From: Gnetum montanum | Lineage: Eukaryota > Streptophyta > Gnetopsida > Gnetales > Gnetaceae | Reading direction: 5' to 3' | DNA: 64,000 bases | Assembly: GCA_015680685.1 (NCBI GenBank) | Contig: MNCI01004872.1 | Span: 1-64,000 of the forward strand | Shown here: positions 22,501-34,751 of the stretch, piece after piece | Numbering within the stretch: the stretch's first letter is position 1 | Layout of the letters: every line of letters begins with the position of its first letter | Notes under the pieces: generated by a model | Database searches by the model: none | The model's input: the letters and a program-made list of their open reading frames with translations, nothing else | What the model was told of the DNA's origin: nothing | Program-made: the position numbers and the translations under genes

Positions 22501-24639
22501 ATTCTGTAACATGAAGCAATTGTGATACCTTTATCTCTTAAGGATAGTTACACTTGGCTAAGTTGTAATTATGGCTAATTTAATTACTCCAATTATTATT
22601 TGATTTATGTGATATTGGTAATAATTTATTCTAGAGGTTATTGAAAGGGCTAACTTTTGAAAAAAATTGATGTTTGTCTATTGTTAAGATTATTAACCCT
22701 TTGGGGGAGTTAGAAAAATTTCCAAAAAAATTCATCAACTTTTCATTGGAAACTTTAAGGTTTGTGGTCCCCATGATAAATATCATACCTCTAGTAAGTG
22801 TAGGATCAAAAAATGGAGTGATTTGGACAAATGATTAGTAAGTTAGGATCTCTAAAAGGTTTTTGGCTTTGAAAAATTGCAAAAACTCCTCATGTGTTAT
22901 GAGCCAAATGTTAAAAATTCCTAAGTGCATGGTGGTATATATAGGATTTATGCACTACGTTGGTGGGGCCTCATCAATGCAGTTGTTGACCATTGTAGAT
23001 GATCATTGAATTTGGTCAAACTTGCAAAATACAAAGAATTTTTGAATGAAATTGGGGTCAAATGAAAGCTCAAAAGGCCAAGAATAGTATGAAAACACGA
23101 GAAGAGGGTGTTGTAGCTCATAAAGTTAGAAAAATGAAGAAAAAATGATTTTTGGGATGAACGAAATAAAAGGTTAAGGAGCACTAAGTAGAATATACAA
23201 TGGAATATGCAAAAGATAGGATTGTGGCAATGTCAAAAGTAAAGAACCTTAACTAATCAAGCCAAAAGTTATGCAAGTGGTTCCTCCCCATAGTAGGCTC
23301 ATGCCCTTGTTGCCCTTGCATAACCTCAACTAAGGAGTAGATGGACCCCATAGTCAATTATGATCATGAAAATTTAAAAACCAACCAAAAAGAATCTATC
23401 CAAGAATTCCAACACATCAAACCAAGACATAGAGCATAACATAGAGCCTGGTAGCTAGATGAGTTATGGTAGCATAGATGGATGACAAAGAATGTGGAAT
23501 GAAGTTTTAGATTAAGGTCATAACAAGTCCCTTGTGGAATTTATGTTTAAAATGACCTAGGAAGATCCATCCTTAGTCCAAACCAAAGTCATATGCTTTT
23601 AGTGACTTCGCATCGCCACCCTAAGGTTGATTCACCTAAATGAGACATGAGAGTGCTTCCACAAGACAACCACCATTCCATAAGGAGAAGGAAAGAGAGA
23701 AGTAGAAAGTGATAGAGGGCCTTAGTTAGAGGGAACCTTCAGGCATAGGTGCATGTCTTCCTAGTCCCATAACCAGTGCTTGTGTCCTATTTACTTGCCC
23801 AAGGGATGTGCTTTGAATTTCTATCATTTTTTTGAATGGAAACCACACCATGTAAGGACTTATTTTTTTTATTGTGTCTAAGGGGTGTGCTTTGAATTCC
23901 CATCATTTTTTTTCTATTTTTGGATGGAAACCACACCATGAAAAGACTCTATTTGACTTCTTATTAGTGGTTGAAATGGAATGGTAAGAAGTCTGTGAAA
24001 AACACTTAAGAACTCAAGAAAGTAGAAGAGTACAAAGAGTATTAAGTTCCCTTGAAGTCACACCCTTTACAAACCTTTGATTCCTTCCTAATTCTAGAAC
24101 TACCAAGGTCACCCATTGATTAAAAGTTTCTTTAATGGAAGGAACCTCAAATTCCCAAAACAAGGAAAACCATAGAGTTCATTGGATGGGCAAATGACAT
24201 GGACTCACTACCTATTCCATGAAAAATAAACCAGGGCAAAGTTATTAGACATTAGAATTCAAAAATAGAAACCACACAATAACAATCACAACATTAAGCA
24301 CAAACCATCATTAGTAAATAGTAACAACGACACTGTGTCTTGTGACAATAAAGAAATTTTATTAGCAAAAATAAGGAAATATCACACTTGAACAAAATAA
24401 AACAAAATAAAATATATAAGAAAGTGTAAAATAATCAAAAAATGTTCAAAGGTACTAATGATGGTGTAAAATTAGAAAAATCTAAAAATCAAAAATTTGT
24501 AAAATAAATAACTTTGTAAAATAAAAAAATGTGGAAAACAAAAGGTAAAAAAACTGAGAAGCCATATGGATTGTTAGCACAAATGGCCATCTCCCCCATA
24601 ATTGAGTTGGAAGGAGGAGATCCAAAAATTGAAATGTGG
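22501..24639 (-). other. Non-coding internal region between INT and the extra ORF
   Basis: AT-rich and without conserved coding. It is related to 14058-15650 of element A. A 79-bp tandem duplication lies at 23801-23955, starting AAGGGATGTGCTTTG at 23801 and again at 23880; element A has one copy. In Athila-type elements this place often holds an intergenic stretch; splice signals, if any, are not recognisable. Confidence 0.55.
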
Positions 24640-25984
24640 TTGTCCATCCATCGAGATGGTAATTGCACTAGCCTATCTTGGCTCTAGAAAAGGTTTTACT
24701 TATTGGATGTTGACTAGCTACTTTTTATTTGGGCTTTCAGGCTTGTAGATCAACATGGCCCTAGAGGGAAAGGTTTGATCAATTATATAAACTCCCTTCC
24801 ATAATTTTTGGAATTTTTCCTTTTGTGGTACATGTGTGGGATTCCAATAAAGAACCTTATCTCTTGATTAAAGTTTTACTTTTCTTATTCTAAGGTCATG
24901 ACATTGCTTGCTAAATGCCTTGTGCACCTCATTCAAAGATAGGACCACTAATCGATTTTCATCTATCACATTTAAGTTGATCAATATTTCTTTCTATGCT
25001 AGACTTAGGTCAAGATTTAGATCATAGGTTATTGAGAGTGTATGGAGCTCAGATTGAATTGGAAGCATTGGAAGTTTTTTATACACCAACTCATAGGAAG
25101 AATATCCAATAGGAAGTTTCCATGTTGAGCAGTAAGCCTAGAGGACATTGTTAAGTTTTGTACTTCAATTTTTCCTATATTTGCTAATAGTTCATGTTAG
25201 CATTTTTGTGATCTCCCACTTGGTTGCCTCTGCTTGACCATTGGCTTGGAGATGGTAGGGTGTTGTTAATTTATGTTCAACCCCCAGGTGTTGCATCAAA
25301 TTTCTAAAACTGGCACCTATGAAATGAGTTCAATTATTAGAAATTAGTGAACATGGAACCCCAACCTTAGTTACAATATTTTATTGTATAAATATAGTAG
25401 TGGTGGATGATGTACAATCAGTAACAGTTACTACCTCTAACCATTTTGTGTAGTAGTCAACTACTATGATAATATATGCCTTTTCATTGGACATGGGTGT
25501 GATGGGACCCATGAAGTCAACACCCCAATGTTAAAAGATTCCAGTGGTTGAATCCACTATTGAGGACCTTCCATGTGAGTGATCATTCCCCTGTCTCATT
25601 GACAACATTAACAAGATCTGACAAATTTGTGGGCATCCCTATAGATTGTAGGCCAATAATATCCTACCATCAATATTTTTATAGCCATGCATCTCCCTAC
25701 ATAGTGGCCTTCATGGCCCTTCATGAGCATCCTGGAGAATGTGTAGTTGATCTTTGTTAGGGACACACCAATGAATTAGGCCATTTGCACACACCTTGTA
25801 GAGGTGTTTTTTGATTTACATAAAGTACTTGGCTTGATGAAGAAACTATTGCTTCCATCTAAAGTAAAGATCTTGTGGCATCTCCTAAGTGAGAAGATAA
25901 GTGAGGATGCCATTATACCATGTTTTCTTTATAGGTGTTTATTCATTTATTGCTCCTATAAAGAGGAGTTCATCTTGAAATTAA
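24640..25984 (-). pseudogene. Athila-like integrase, broken
   Basis: Integrase inserts the DNA copy into the genome. The minus strand gives an HHCC-type N-terminal region with GRCMAIKILMVGYYWPTIYR, DAHKFVRSC and a CCQ (25560-25740). A decayed catalytic core follows in which PLESFNIGVL corresponds to the usual PLEPFQKWGLDF (about 25530), so the first catalytic Asp is lost. Further on, recognisable but frame-broken phrases (for example RKNSKNYGRESI at about 24810) lead to the end near 24640. It directly follows RNase H, as in other Ty3/gypsy pols. Confidence 0.72.
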
Positions 25985-26479
25985 TTAGAAAGTGGGCTCT
26001 CCTCATCTTTATTATCCCATCTTAAGTGAGAGAGGTGGTCATTGATCACATTATTAGTTCATTTTTGATCTAGCATTGTGAGATCAAATCCCTACAAGAT
26101 CACAAGCCACTGTATGACACGAGGGCTCACCGTTGGCTTGTTCATGAGGAAGTAGACTACACTATGATCTATGTGCACAAATAATTTATAGCTAAGCACA
26201 TAGTGCTTGAACTTTTTAAGAGCATACACCATGACCATTAGTTCTTTCTCTATGGTGGTATAATTTAATTGTGCTCCCACAATGATTTGACTCATGTAGT
26301 GGATGTAGTATGGGTGTTTCTTATCATCGATCTATGTGAGCACCACTCCCAAGGCGTAGTTGGATGCATCCATCATGTGGAAGGATCTAGGCCAATCTAG
26401 TGCTCATAGGATTGGCATTTATATGAGTTTCTCTTTTAACTATTGGACTGCATGTTCACATTCCTTAGTCCAGATAAAA
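25985..26479 (-). pseudogene. Athila-like RNase H, broken
   Basis: RNase H removes the RNA strand during reverse transcription. The minus-strand reading gives APFIWTKECEHAVQ, LKEKLI, a PRSFHMMDASNYALGVVLT block with the first catalytic Asp (about 26355-26400), HPYYIHYMSQII and LNYTTIEKELMVMVYAL with the catalytic Glu (about 26250). FKHYVLSYKLFVHIDHSVV (Asp retained, 26170-26220), FLMNKPTVSPRVIQWL and LSHLRWDNKDEE near 26015 follow. A 67-codon open block survives at 26092-26295. It follows the RT with no gap. Confidence 0.85.
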
Positions 26480-27640
26480 GGTGCATCTTTCTTTATAAGT
26501 TCTACAAATGGTTTTGTGATCTTAGACAAATTCTCTGTGAATCACCAATAGTAGCCAGTGTGTTCAAGGAATGATCAAACATCTTTAACAGTCTTTGGTT
26601 GACATGTTATTTCTTAGATGACCCTTATATTTTCTGGGTATACCTCAATCCCTTTTTGTAAAATTTTGTGCCCTAGCACAATGCTTCTTGGACCATGAGA
26701 TGGCTCTTTTGCAAGTTGAGCAACAAGTTTATTTCAACATGTATTTCAATACATGCTCAAGGCAGTCCAATGCTTGCTCAAATGTAGATCCATATGTGGA
26801 AAAGTCATCCATTAAGTCTTCCACACCACAAATAATTTTCTATTGGAAGATACTAAGAACCAAGTGTTAAAATGTTGTAGGGGAATTTCATAGATTGAAT
26901 GACATCTTACACTATGCAAAAGTCCCCCAGGGACTCATGAATGTTTCTTTGGCTTGATCATTTGGTACAATTTGGATTTGGTTATAGCCATTATAACCAT
27001 TAAAGAAGCTAGAATAAAAATGCCCAGATATGGTGTTCAATATTTGATCCAAAAATGGCAATGGAAAATGATCCTTGAATGTTGCCATATTCAACAACCT
27101 GAAGTTGATGCAACCCACCATTTTCCATATTTCTTTGATACAATTACTAGTGGGCTAACCCACTCACTATCTGCAATGGGATAGATGAACCCTACCTTGA
27201 GGAGTTCAGTTTCCTCCTTGATGATCTATTTCAATTTGGGGTTCAGTCACCTCTGTGGATGCCTTTTGGACTTCATGGATGAGTCAGTGTAAATGCAATG
27301 CTAGCATATCCTTGGATCGATTCCTGTTAGCTCAAGATATGACCAAGAAAAGATTGTTTGCCATTTGTTAACCACCTTTAATAGCTTTTCTTTTTGTTCA
27401 AGAGCAAGTTTGGCATTAATTATGAACAATTTACCATTATTTAAAAATGCATATTCCTTGTCAACCGGTAAATTTTTTAGCTCTAAAGGATGCTGCTTGA
27501 AGTTATCAGGGATTTCCAACTCTTCCCAATAGGTATCATCATCTTCATCAAAGAGTTGGGAATGAACTTGTTCAAGTTTTTCCATGCATTCAACATAATA
27601 ACATGTTAGGTTCTCAGTTGGTTCCATGCATAATGTGCTC
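26480..27640 (-). pseudogene. Athila-like reverse transcriptase, broken; YMDD reads LMDD
   Basis: RT copies the element RNA into DNA. An open 108-codon block (27301-27627) holds the pre-RT linker: LELKNLPVDKEYAFL, KLALEQKEKLLKVVNKW and FSWSYLELTGIDP. Then come FIYPIADSEWVSPLVIV (27160-27215), the block 26912-27121 with KDHFPLPFLDQIL, GYNGYNQIQI and SPWGTFA, and the active-site region VEDLMDDFSTYGSTFEQAL. The usual Tyr of YMDD is Leu, while both Asp are kept (26804-26815). HTGYYW and FTENLSKITKPFVELIKK follow toward RNase H. Several stops and frame changes lie between the blocks. Confidence 0.88.
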
Positions 27641-27699
27641 TATCTAAGTCAATTAGTAGCCACTGTGTACCCTATTGTTTTGTGGCCATTACATACAGA

Positions 27700-28140
27700 T
27701 ACCTTTGAATATTAATTTCTTATGTATAATAATCACATACTTTAATATATGTACTTTTGATGGACCAAATATTTTGCATAAAATTGCACTCGTTATCATT
27801 GTATGTGATGCATGGAATATGCTTCTTCTCTATCTTGCCCAATTCATTTTCTTTAGATATTTCTAGAGAGAGATCCCTTATGCCCATACGTGCATTGACC
27901 ATGCTTAACCAAGCTCTTCCCATAATGATGGGGAAGTCACTTTTATAGTTTTTAACCTTGATCATCAAAAAATCAGTAGGATATGACCACCCACAAATTG
28001 TGGTCACAATGTCCTCTACTAATCCTAGAGGGACAGTAATTGAATAATTTACCAATTCTAGATGGATGTTGCTCTTCTTGAGAGGTGGTAGGTTCTAGGT
28101 CTTGTCCATGTCATGGGAGATGAGATTAACTCCAGAACAT
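27700..28140 (-). pseudogene. Athila-like protease, partly open
   Basis: A 111-codon open block (27720-28055) includes PLGLVEDIVTTICGWSYPTDF, FPIIMGRAWLSMVNA, IRDLSLEISKENELGKIEKK and IPCITYND. This matches the proteases at 15690 and 33385. The catalytic D[ST]G block would be just upstream, where SCSGVNLIS is readable near 28120 but a clear D-S/T-G is not. Confidence 0.82.
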
Positions 28141-28559
28141 GAGTTAAGAAGAGCTTTGCATGGCTCATGTTCAATGATCTATAGGTAAATGAGTGGACGT
28201 CCTAGGTCAGATCTTTTCATGGAAATATTGCCAACCTTGATCTAGTTCGAAGCATCATGAGTTAGCATCATAGTGTAAATATGATGTGGTAGTTGATTAG
28301 AAGGGCACTCAAAGATATTTGATGTAGAGGATGAGGGTATTGGAGATGCAGGATGATCAACCAAACTATGTTGTGAGAGTTGGAGAGGATTGCTAGGTCA
28401 GAAGAGGGGTCTTTTTCTACATTGATTGTTCAAACCATTTGGCTAGAAAGCTAGTTGTGAATGTATAGACCTCATAGCATTTCATTGTTGTGGCTGTGGA
28501 GGAATCTCACCTTGCATGGATGGAGTAGGAAGTAACTAGGTTGAAGGTGGAGGTGTGTG

Positions 28560-30480
28560 TGAAAATGGATGTAGATGGTGGTATGGATATTGTGTTTTTC
28601 CTCAAGTAGATGGTGAATGTGTTCAATGGTACTATGAAGGGTAATAATGGTACTGAAATGAGGTATGACTTGTAGAACTTCTTAGAGAGATGGGTTGCTA
28701 AACATAGTACCTAGATGGATCTGGTTTACCTATAAGGGTACTACTACCTTGGTGGTGGCATTCCCCATGATTGTGATTGGTACCACTATTGGTATTATTC
28801 ATAAGGTTGTGGAGGAGCTTCACTTGGGTAGTAAGCTTATTATTGTTGGTGGAACTACCTTGGATTGCCTTGAGGATAATACAATTGTCTAGGTGCTTGC
28901 CTATGTGCTAGTTGAGGATTCAATGCATACATCCCAGACTTTTGTAAGGGTGACACCATAGGGTAACATCCCTTTGGATGTTTTTATTGACAAATTTCAT
29001 AATTAGTTTCATCATTAGAGTTGGTTTCCACAACTTCCTCTATGGCTATAGTTTTTCCCTTACCTCTTTGGTAGGCACATTTAGCTTCTTTTCACCTCCT
29101 ACGGTTACAATCACTATTTTTCTCTTTGGATTCTTCAGTGATCTTCATAGCAGTTTGAAGTTTTTCATCCAAAGAGTTCCATAATTTATCAACCTTTTTT
29201 GAAATATTAGAAAGAAATTTTTGGATGGGTAAGGTTTTCCTATTCACACTTCATCAAGCAGTGACTTCTCCTTATCAGAAAATTGAACCTCTCATTTCTT
29301 GATGGAAGGCTCTGTATTATACTCTTTTGCACTTTTTCATTTTCATAGCTCACCTTATTCTTTCGCTACCTATTTAATTAGCCTTTGGATCTGATGAGAT
29401 CCTAGTTAGACAATCTTCCTTGGGCATACATCCCAAGGGTTCTTCTAGTTTCTACTTTAAGCCCATTTATGATGTGGCAAAGTTGTTCCCTCTAAGAATA
29501 ACCATGGCTAGGGAATTAGTACAAGAGTGAATAGTATATGCCCATGGCAGCATCCAAGGGTTCATGTGTTCCCTATTTCCAGCCTTGGATTTGCCTCTTC
29601 AAATTAGAAACTCTAGAGTATGTTTGGTATTTATCATTAAATAGCTCTAACATGGTACTCCATCAACAAATGGATTTTGGTTCCAAGGATCGGTACCAAC
29701 TTTCAACTTCCTTGATGAGTGTCTTAGGAAATAGCTTGAGTTTCTACCATTCATTTTCTATGTTCTGTAAGGAATAAGCATCATGGAAAGCTTGTAGATG
29801 CATCTATGGATCAGAGTTGTATCTTCCCTAAAATCTTGGGATATTATTCATGTCTAAACACTTGATTTAGCTCTCTTTCCTATACCTAGTTGGAATTCTA
29901 ACTACCTCTACAATGTTGAGCATACTTTGAGTTATCAATAGAGGTTCACCATCATCATTGCATTGATGACACCAATGATGGTTTTGACCACCCCTTCGAT
30001 CTTGGTGACCTTCATGGTCATTGTTGTCTCGTTAATCACCTTCATCACAATTATTTCAATAATGGCTTCTATGAGAACTGGCAGATGAAGAGGAATGCTT
30101 AGAATCAAATGAAGAGAATGAATAGGAAGGTGGACTATCATTACTACTATGGTGTTTACCATCACTTTTTTTCTCATTATGATCACAATCCTTAGATCCT
30201 TTGCTATTTTGATGTTTTCCTGAGTCGCTACCTTGGGTATCACTCTTTCCTGAGCTTATTTTATGAATCGTGGATCATAGGTTCATGGTTGCACCCTCAT
30301 CATTAATAACAAGGGGTGGAGAATCTTCATGTTGAGAACCTTCAAAGGGAAGATCCTCATTGTCATCTTGATCTAGTAGGAACAAGGGATTAGTAAATTA
30401 TTTTCCCTTTGTAGCCTCATGGAGCTTCTCCTAATGTCGATCTTGCTTGTGTTGTGTTTTAGTGGGATAGTAGTTCCAAG
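28560..30480 (-). pseudogene. gag: Athila-like gag, broken
   Basis: On the minus strand a Ser/Lys/His-rich low-complexity N-terminal part (30230-30020, for example SFSSFDSKHSSSS) precedes the capsid core. The core reads IPRFXGRYNSDPXMHLQAF, then WYRSLEPKSICWWSTM (29680), LFNDKYQTYSRVSNLKRQIQ (29600-29650), then REQLCHIINGLKVETRRTLG and MYAQGRLS (29400-29490). A linker, a knuckle-like YEICQ..HPKGCYP (about 28970-29000) and a proline/glutamine-rich tail (28640-28900) follow. Stops are scattered. A 102-codon open frame at 29935-30243 is in the wrong frame for this domain and is not the product. Confidence 0.82.
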
Positions 30481-30710
30481 TATCATAACCATTCACAATG
30501 TATTCCTTATGAAGATTTGCGATGTCCAAATTTTGAAGGGTTTGATATCTTTATGCCTATGGGAAGAAGAAGAAATTTTTGCAAAATGAATAAAATTATC
30601 ACTATGCTTAGTAGTTTATATGTCACTAAGATTGTTGTTGACCTTGAGTTCATCCAACGATATGAATAATATTCACTAATCCTAAATAGTACATGTTTCA
30701 ACAAACCAAG

Positions 30711-30728
30711 TCCCCAACAACACCACCA
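30711..30728 (-). other. Primer-binding site, tRNA-Asp-like, decayed
   Basis: The minus strand reads TGGTGGTGTTGTTGGGGA one base inside the 5' LTR. The tRNA-Asp site used by many plant gypsy elements is TGGCGCCGTTGCCGGGGA, which differs at five positions. Four of the five are C to T, as expected from cytosine deamination. This fixes 30730-31597 as the 5' LTR. Confidence 0.75.
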
Positions 30729-30729
30729 A

Positions 30730-31597
30730 TGATGAGCAATGAGGTACCCCTACATTCAACCATATGAATCACATGTGTTCATGCGTGATTCGGTCGAATT
30801 TCACTGACTTTGTAGTTTTCAATGCACTAGTCTTCTAGGAAGTGAATCTTTGCCTTAAGGTCAATCATTGTCTTCCCAATTACACTTGTGACATACACTA
30901 GTATGGTTAAGTGTAATTGAGGCATTTGATTTTTATCATTTTATATTTTATGGTTTGGTATTCAAAGGAAGATAAAAGTAATTGGATTAACTAATTAACT
31001 AGTTTCTAACTAGTCCCAACATAAGCATATGGTCCCACTTTCTACACACATCCTAAACCCACATATCCACTACTGGGTTACCAAGCGTTACACTATTGGG
31101 ATTACCAAGCAAATACATGTTACGCTCGAAGTGGTTGTACTTATGTGTTTAATCTATCTTGCTTAATTGCTTCATTAACTTAATTATTGGAAAATATTTA
31201 ATAGATAATTGAAAACATTTGATAAATAATTAAAAACATTAAATGCATAAATAAAATATTTAATCTATCCAAAATGCTACAAGGTTTATCAGAAAGTTCA
31301 TCTTTATTATCGCACACACTATCATGATCAAGTAAAATAATGCTCAAATAAAGATCCATATAGTCAATGACTCCTGCTGTGGGCACTTGGGAGAAAAATT
31401 CTAACTCTCAAATAAACAAGCTGTAAGAGATTCACTGTTAAAAATCTTTGTTTCCATAAATGCGGCTGGTGGATGTGTATTTATAGTTGAATATAGACCC
31501 TACATCGATGAGGTCTCGTTGATGCATGATATGATGCATCAATGAGGCCCAGTCAATGAGGCCTCATTGATGTAGCCAATAGAACCATGACTCATCA
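30730..31597 (-). repeat. 5' LTR (copy C) of the complete element
   Basis: Ends TGATGAG...CTCATCA. TATAAATA (minus) lies at 31478-31485 and AATAAA (minus) at 31303-31308. The U3 at 31500-31590 holds several ATGCATCAATGAGG / CATCGATG-type partial palindromes. It includes about 150 bp (near 31095-31260) missing from copy B. Confidence 0.9.
31478..31485 (-). promoter_or_regulatory. TATA box of LTR C
   Basis: TATAAATA on the minus strand at the position conserved in the whole LTR family; it would start transcription of the complete element. Confidence 0.65.
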
Positions 31598-31602
31598 TTA
31601 TC
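31598..31602. repeat. Target-site duplication, right (TTATC)
   Basis: Partner of TTATT at 18642-18646, four of five bases identical. Confidence 0.6.
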
Positions 31603-33384
31603 TATATTTTACATTTTTCATGACATCTGGGTGTGGTAAGTACTATTCGTTGAAATAGATCTTAGGATAAAATTACTAAGTTGGATTTTTGTAATTTCTG
31701 AAAGATAGAATGCCTTATTTTGTTAAATTAAACCTTAATGAGTTGACATATGAGGGACATAAGGACTTCTTAGTGACTTGAGTTTGATTATATATGATAA
31801 ACTAACTTTGGAAAAAAAATTTATTATATATAACTACACAATTTTATAAGTGTAATATAGGCCTATGCTCTCACATTATGCTTATAGCTTAATAAGCTAC
31901 CAAGGAGATATTCATAGGGTAGAACATTGCAATAGTAGTCATTGAGTGTTGGTTTCCCTATGAATCTCTTGATAATAATCCTTACCAATTAATTAGGGCT
32001 GAGAAAATCTTATGACTAGCTTAATTTCCTTAAATTCATTGATGTTTTGAACCTAAATGAAGGTGTGTAATACAGAAGTGTTAAAGCTCAAGTATTTAGG
32101 AAAAGTAATTTCCATAATGAGATGATGTTATAGAAGACATTGAATACAATTTTTAGCTCCATAGTAGAGCAATACCTCTTAGATAATTTAGAAAAATTCT
32201 AATATTACTACAAGTTGGGTAAGAGGTACATGGATAAAGTTACCTTTGTCTTACTAGAGTCTCTTGTAATTGATGTACCTTATCATGCATATTTAAAACT
32301 CATCAAAGTATAATTGTCAATATTCATGGAAGTCTCTAGAAAGGAATATACTTTCTTGCATAAGTAATCTTGGATATGATGTGCATTTGATGATGGTTCA
32401 TAATTCTTCCTAGATTATGTCTGATGGTTCATCGTTAGATTATAGTCAATCCTTGATTCTAATTGGTCCTTGGATCATGATTTGTTTTGATACTAATTAT
32501 CATCAGTTAGGAACTTTATGAGAACATTGTATGGGATGTCAAAGTAGATTGGTCCTTCTTGCATGTGTTCAATGTATATTCAATAGGAATCTTTAGAGGT
32601 GTTCAAGGTGAAGTTTGAAGTTGGATCAACATTGGATGAAATATTCTCTTTATGCTTTTCTTGTTATGTTTTTGGTCATTTTATGGATTTGTAATTTGGA
32701 CCATGAATGTTGATTCTATGTTAAACTCTAATTTATGTTGTAATAAGGTCAAAGAAGACATTTATACGCTAATGTGGATTCTAAAGTGAATTTTAAGTTA
32801 TTAAGTTTCTAAGTGTTATATGCTTTTGTGGATTGATAAGCATTCAAGTTGTTAACAAATTAAGTTTTATTTGTTACATCCTTTAAATGAATTTTTATAA
32901 ATTATCTATGATTCATTTTAGGATATGACGCAATAAGAGTTATGAACACACAAAGAGATGATACTACTAGTAATATTGAGTGCAAATCCAAGAAATGTTA
33001 TTTTTTAAGGATAATTCTTATGTTTATAGAATGAATTGGTAAGCCTATTAGTCCATCAAAAATAATGCAAGAAACTATAGCTATGAATCTAGCCTAATTT
33101 CCATGGCTCTTAAGTTATTTAAATAAATATATTCTTCTTTCAATCCAAAAATAGAAATATTAAGATAATCATACTTACTTAAGCATTGAGTAATTGGATC
33201 AAGGCAAGAACTCTTCCCAATAACAAAATTTATCTAGGAAGTTATTTGATTTACTTATAAATAGTAGAAAATTCATCAAGAAAAGCTCTTATATATTCAA
33301 GTTCTAGAGTAAATATTATTTCTTAAGACATGTACAAATTTTGAAACCTTCCACCACTAATGAAGTGTAATACCAGATTAGAAC
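31603..33384. other. No recognisable gene between the complete element and the plus-strand protease
   Basis: If the plus-strand gag and protease belong to one host copy, about 0.7 kb would be expected here; 1.8 kb is present. It may contain another, unrecognised insertion. I see no domains, clear LTR ends or RNA gene. Confidence 0.4.
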
Positions 33385-33620
33385 TTTTTGATGAATCCAT
33401 CATAATTTCATTAGGGTAGATTAAAAATGTTATGATCATTAGTAGTAAATTAGCATCCCTTGCTAACTTGTTTATTTATGTAGGACAGAATAGAGGAGAA
33501 TTCCAAATTATTATGGGAAGAGCATGGCTAAGCACAATTGATGCTAAGCTTGAAATTAGAGACTTATTCTTGGAAATTTTCAAGAAAGATGAACATGGAG
33601 CTATAGAAAAATAGAGAGTT
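33385..33620 (+). pseudogene. Plus-strand Athila-like protease
   Basis: The plus-strand reading gives a short IISLG-IKNVMIISSKL segment and then FQIIMGRAWLSTIDAKLEI and RDLFLEIFKKDEHGAIEK. It matches the proteases at 15690 and 27700. The 60-codon open block 33432-33614 covers the C-terminal half. RT follows about 300 bp downstream in the same orientation. Confidence 0.82.
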
Positions 33621-33899
33621 CTATACATTATATATAATTATATGGGGTGCACCTATGTGCCAAAAACTTGGACTTTTAAGTAGATAAATAGTAAAACATG
33701 AAAATTGTACATAGAAGATGTGTATAAAAATGCTTATATGCAGTAGTCACAAAATAAGAAGACATCTAATGGTTGACAATAGAATAAGAATGAAAATTTG
33801 ACATATGCATGGAATAGATAGAAAAAATCAAAAACACATATGTGAATTAATTAAATGAAATGGAATGAGTCAAAAAGAAAATTTTCCAAGAAGAACACC

Positions 33900-34751
33900 A
33901 ATACAAAGAATACATAGACTAGGGAAAGTTAGAAATCCCAAATAAGTTAGAATTAGAAACCATTAAACTAAAGATATTATTAAATTCTCTTGAACATGTG
34001 TTTTTAAATAATGAAAAATCACTAATTATTAATGTCAACCTAGCTAAAGAATAAAAGTAATAATTGCTAGAGGTTTTTAACAAATGACCAACAACCTTTG
34101 TTTGGTCATATGATTAAATTACATAAATTGATCCTTGCATATGTTAGCATCATATCTATATAAATCTAGCTATGAAGCCATACCATTAACCATAAGAAAG
34201 ACTAAATTTCAAACTAGAAAAGATGTCAATAAAGAGATTAAAAAATTACTAAATTTAGGATTCATCTACCCAATTATCAATAGAAAGTGGGTAAGCCCTA
34301 TTATCATTGTTCTAAAGAATGATGGAAAAAAGAAGAAGGTATATCAACTTTAGGCTTTTGAACATAGCTAATTTTAGGGATCGTTTTTCTTTGCCATTTG
34401 TTTACTAAGTCCTAGATAATGTTTTAGGGCACAACTAATATAGTTTTTTGAAGGGGTACAATGATTATAATAAGATATGAATATCTCAAAAAGACCAAAA
34501 TACAACTAGCTTCATAAATCCCTAAGGGACATTTGCATATAAATAGAGGTCATTTGGTCTTTGTAATGCACTTGTAACTTTTTAGTGACTTGTTATTAAA
34601 CTAGTTGAATAGTATATTGGTAATAGTTTGGAGTTTTACATAAACAATTTCTTCACATATTTTTTAGATTTTAAACAAGCCATATCTTATCTTGAGAAAG
34701 TATTAAAAGATGAATTGAAACTAATCTTAAGCTTAATTGACAAAAGAGTCA
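33900..34751 (+). pseudogene. Plus-strand Athila-like RT, split by an insertion; YxDD reads YINN
   Basis: Pre-RT linker: LEIPNKLELETIKLKILLN, SLIINVNLAKE and PTTFVWSYD (33920-34120). RT: DVNKEIKKLLNLGFIYPI and RKWVSPIIIVLKNDGKK (34222-34335), then LPFVY-VLDN and KGYNDYNKI, SFINP-GTFAYK and SFGLCNALVTF (34390-34590). The active site reads YINN at 34637-34648, so both catalytic Asp are Asn. The domain is interrupted at 34751 by the insertion and resumes at 37939. Confidence 0.86.
34747..34751. repeat. Target-site duplication AGTCA, left
   Basis: Identical to 37939-37943; perfect 5-bp duplication around the insertion. Confidence 0.85.

Larger units (their letters stand above)
18647..31597 (-). 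mobile_element. Complete Athila-like Ty3/gypsy element (about 12.95 kb)
   Basis: Two LTRs in the same orientation (18647-19356 and 30730-31597) bound an 11.4-kb interior. On the minus strand the order is 5' LTR, primer-binding site, gag, PR, RT, RNH, INT, a non-coding stretch, an additional ORF, polypurine tract and 3' LTR. RT phrases (KDHFPLPFLDQIL, GYNGYNQIQI, PWGTFA), the tRNA-Asp-like primer site, the length and the ORF behind pol fit the Athila lineage of Ty3/gypsy. All coding parts carry stops and frameshifts, so it cannot move on its own. It inserted next to the plus-strand gag at 18646. Confidence 0.88.

Noticed and set aside
29935-30243. 102-codon minus frame of mostly Ile, Val, Met and Thr
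   Set aside because: It is the wrong frame of the gag low-complexity region; the neighbouring frame reads a Ser/Lys/His-rich stretch that leads into the capsid core.
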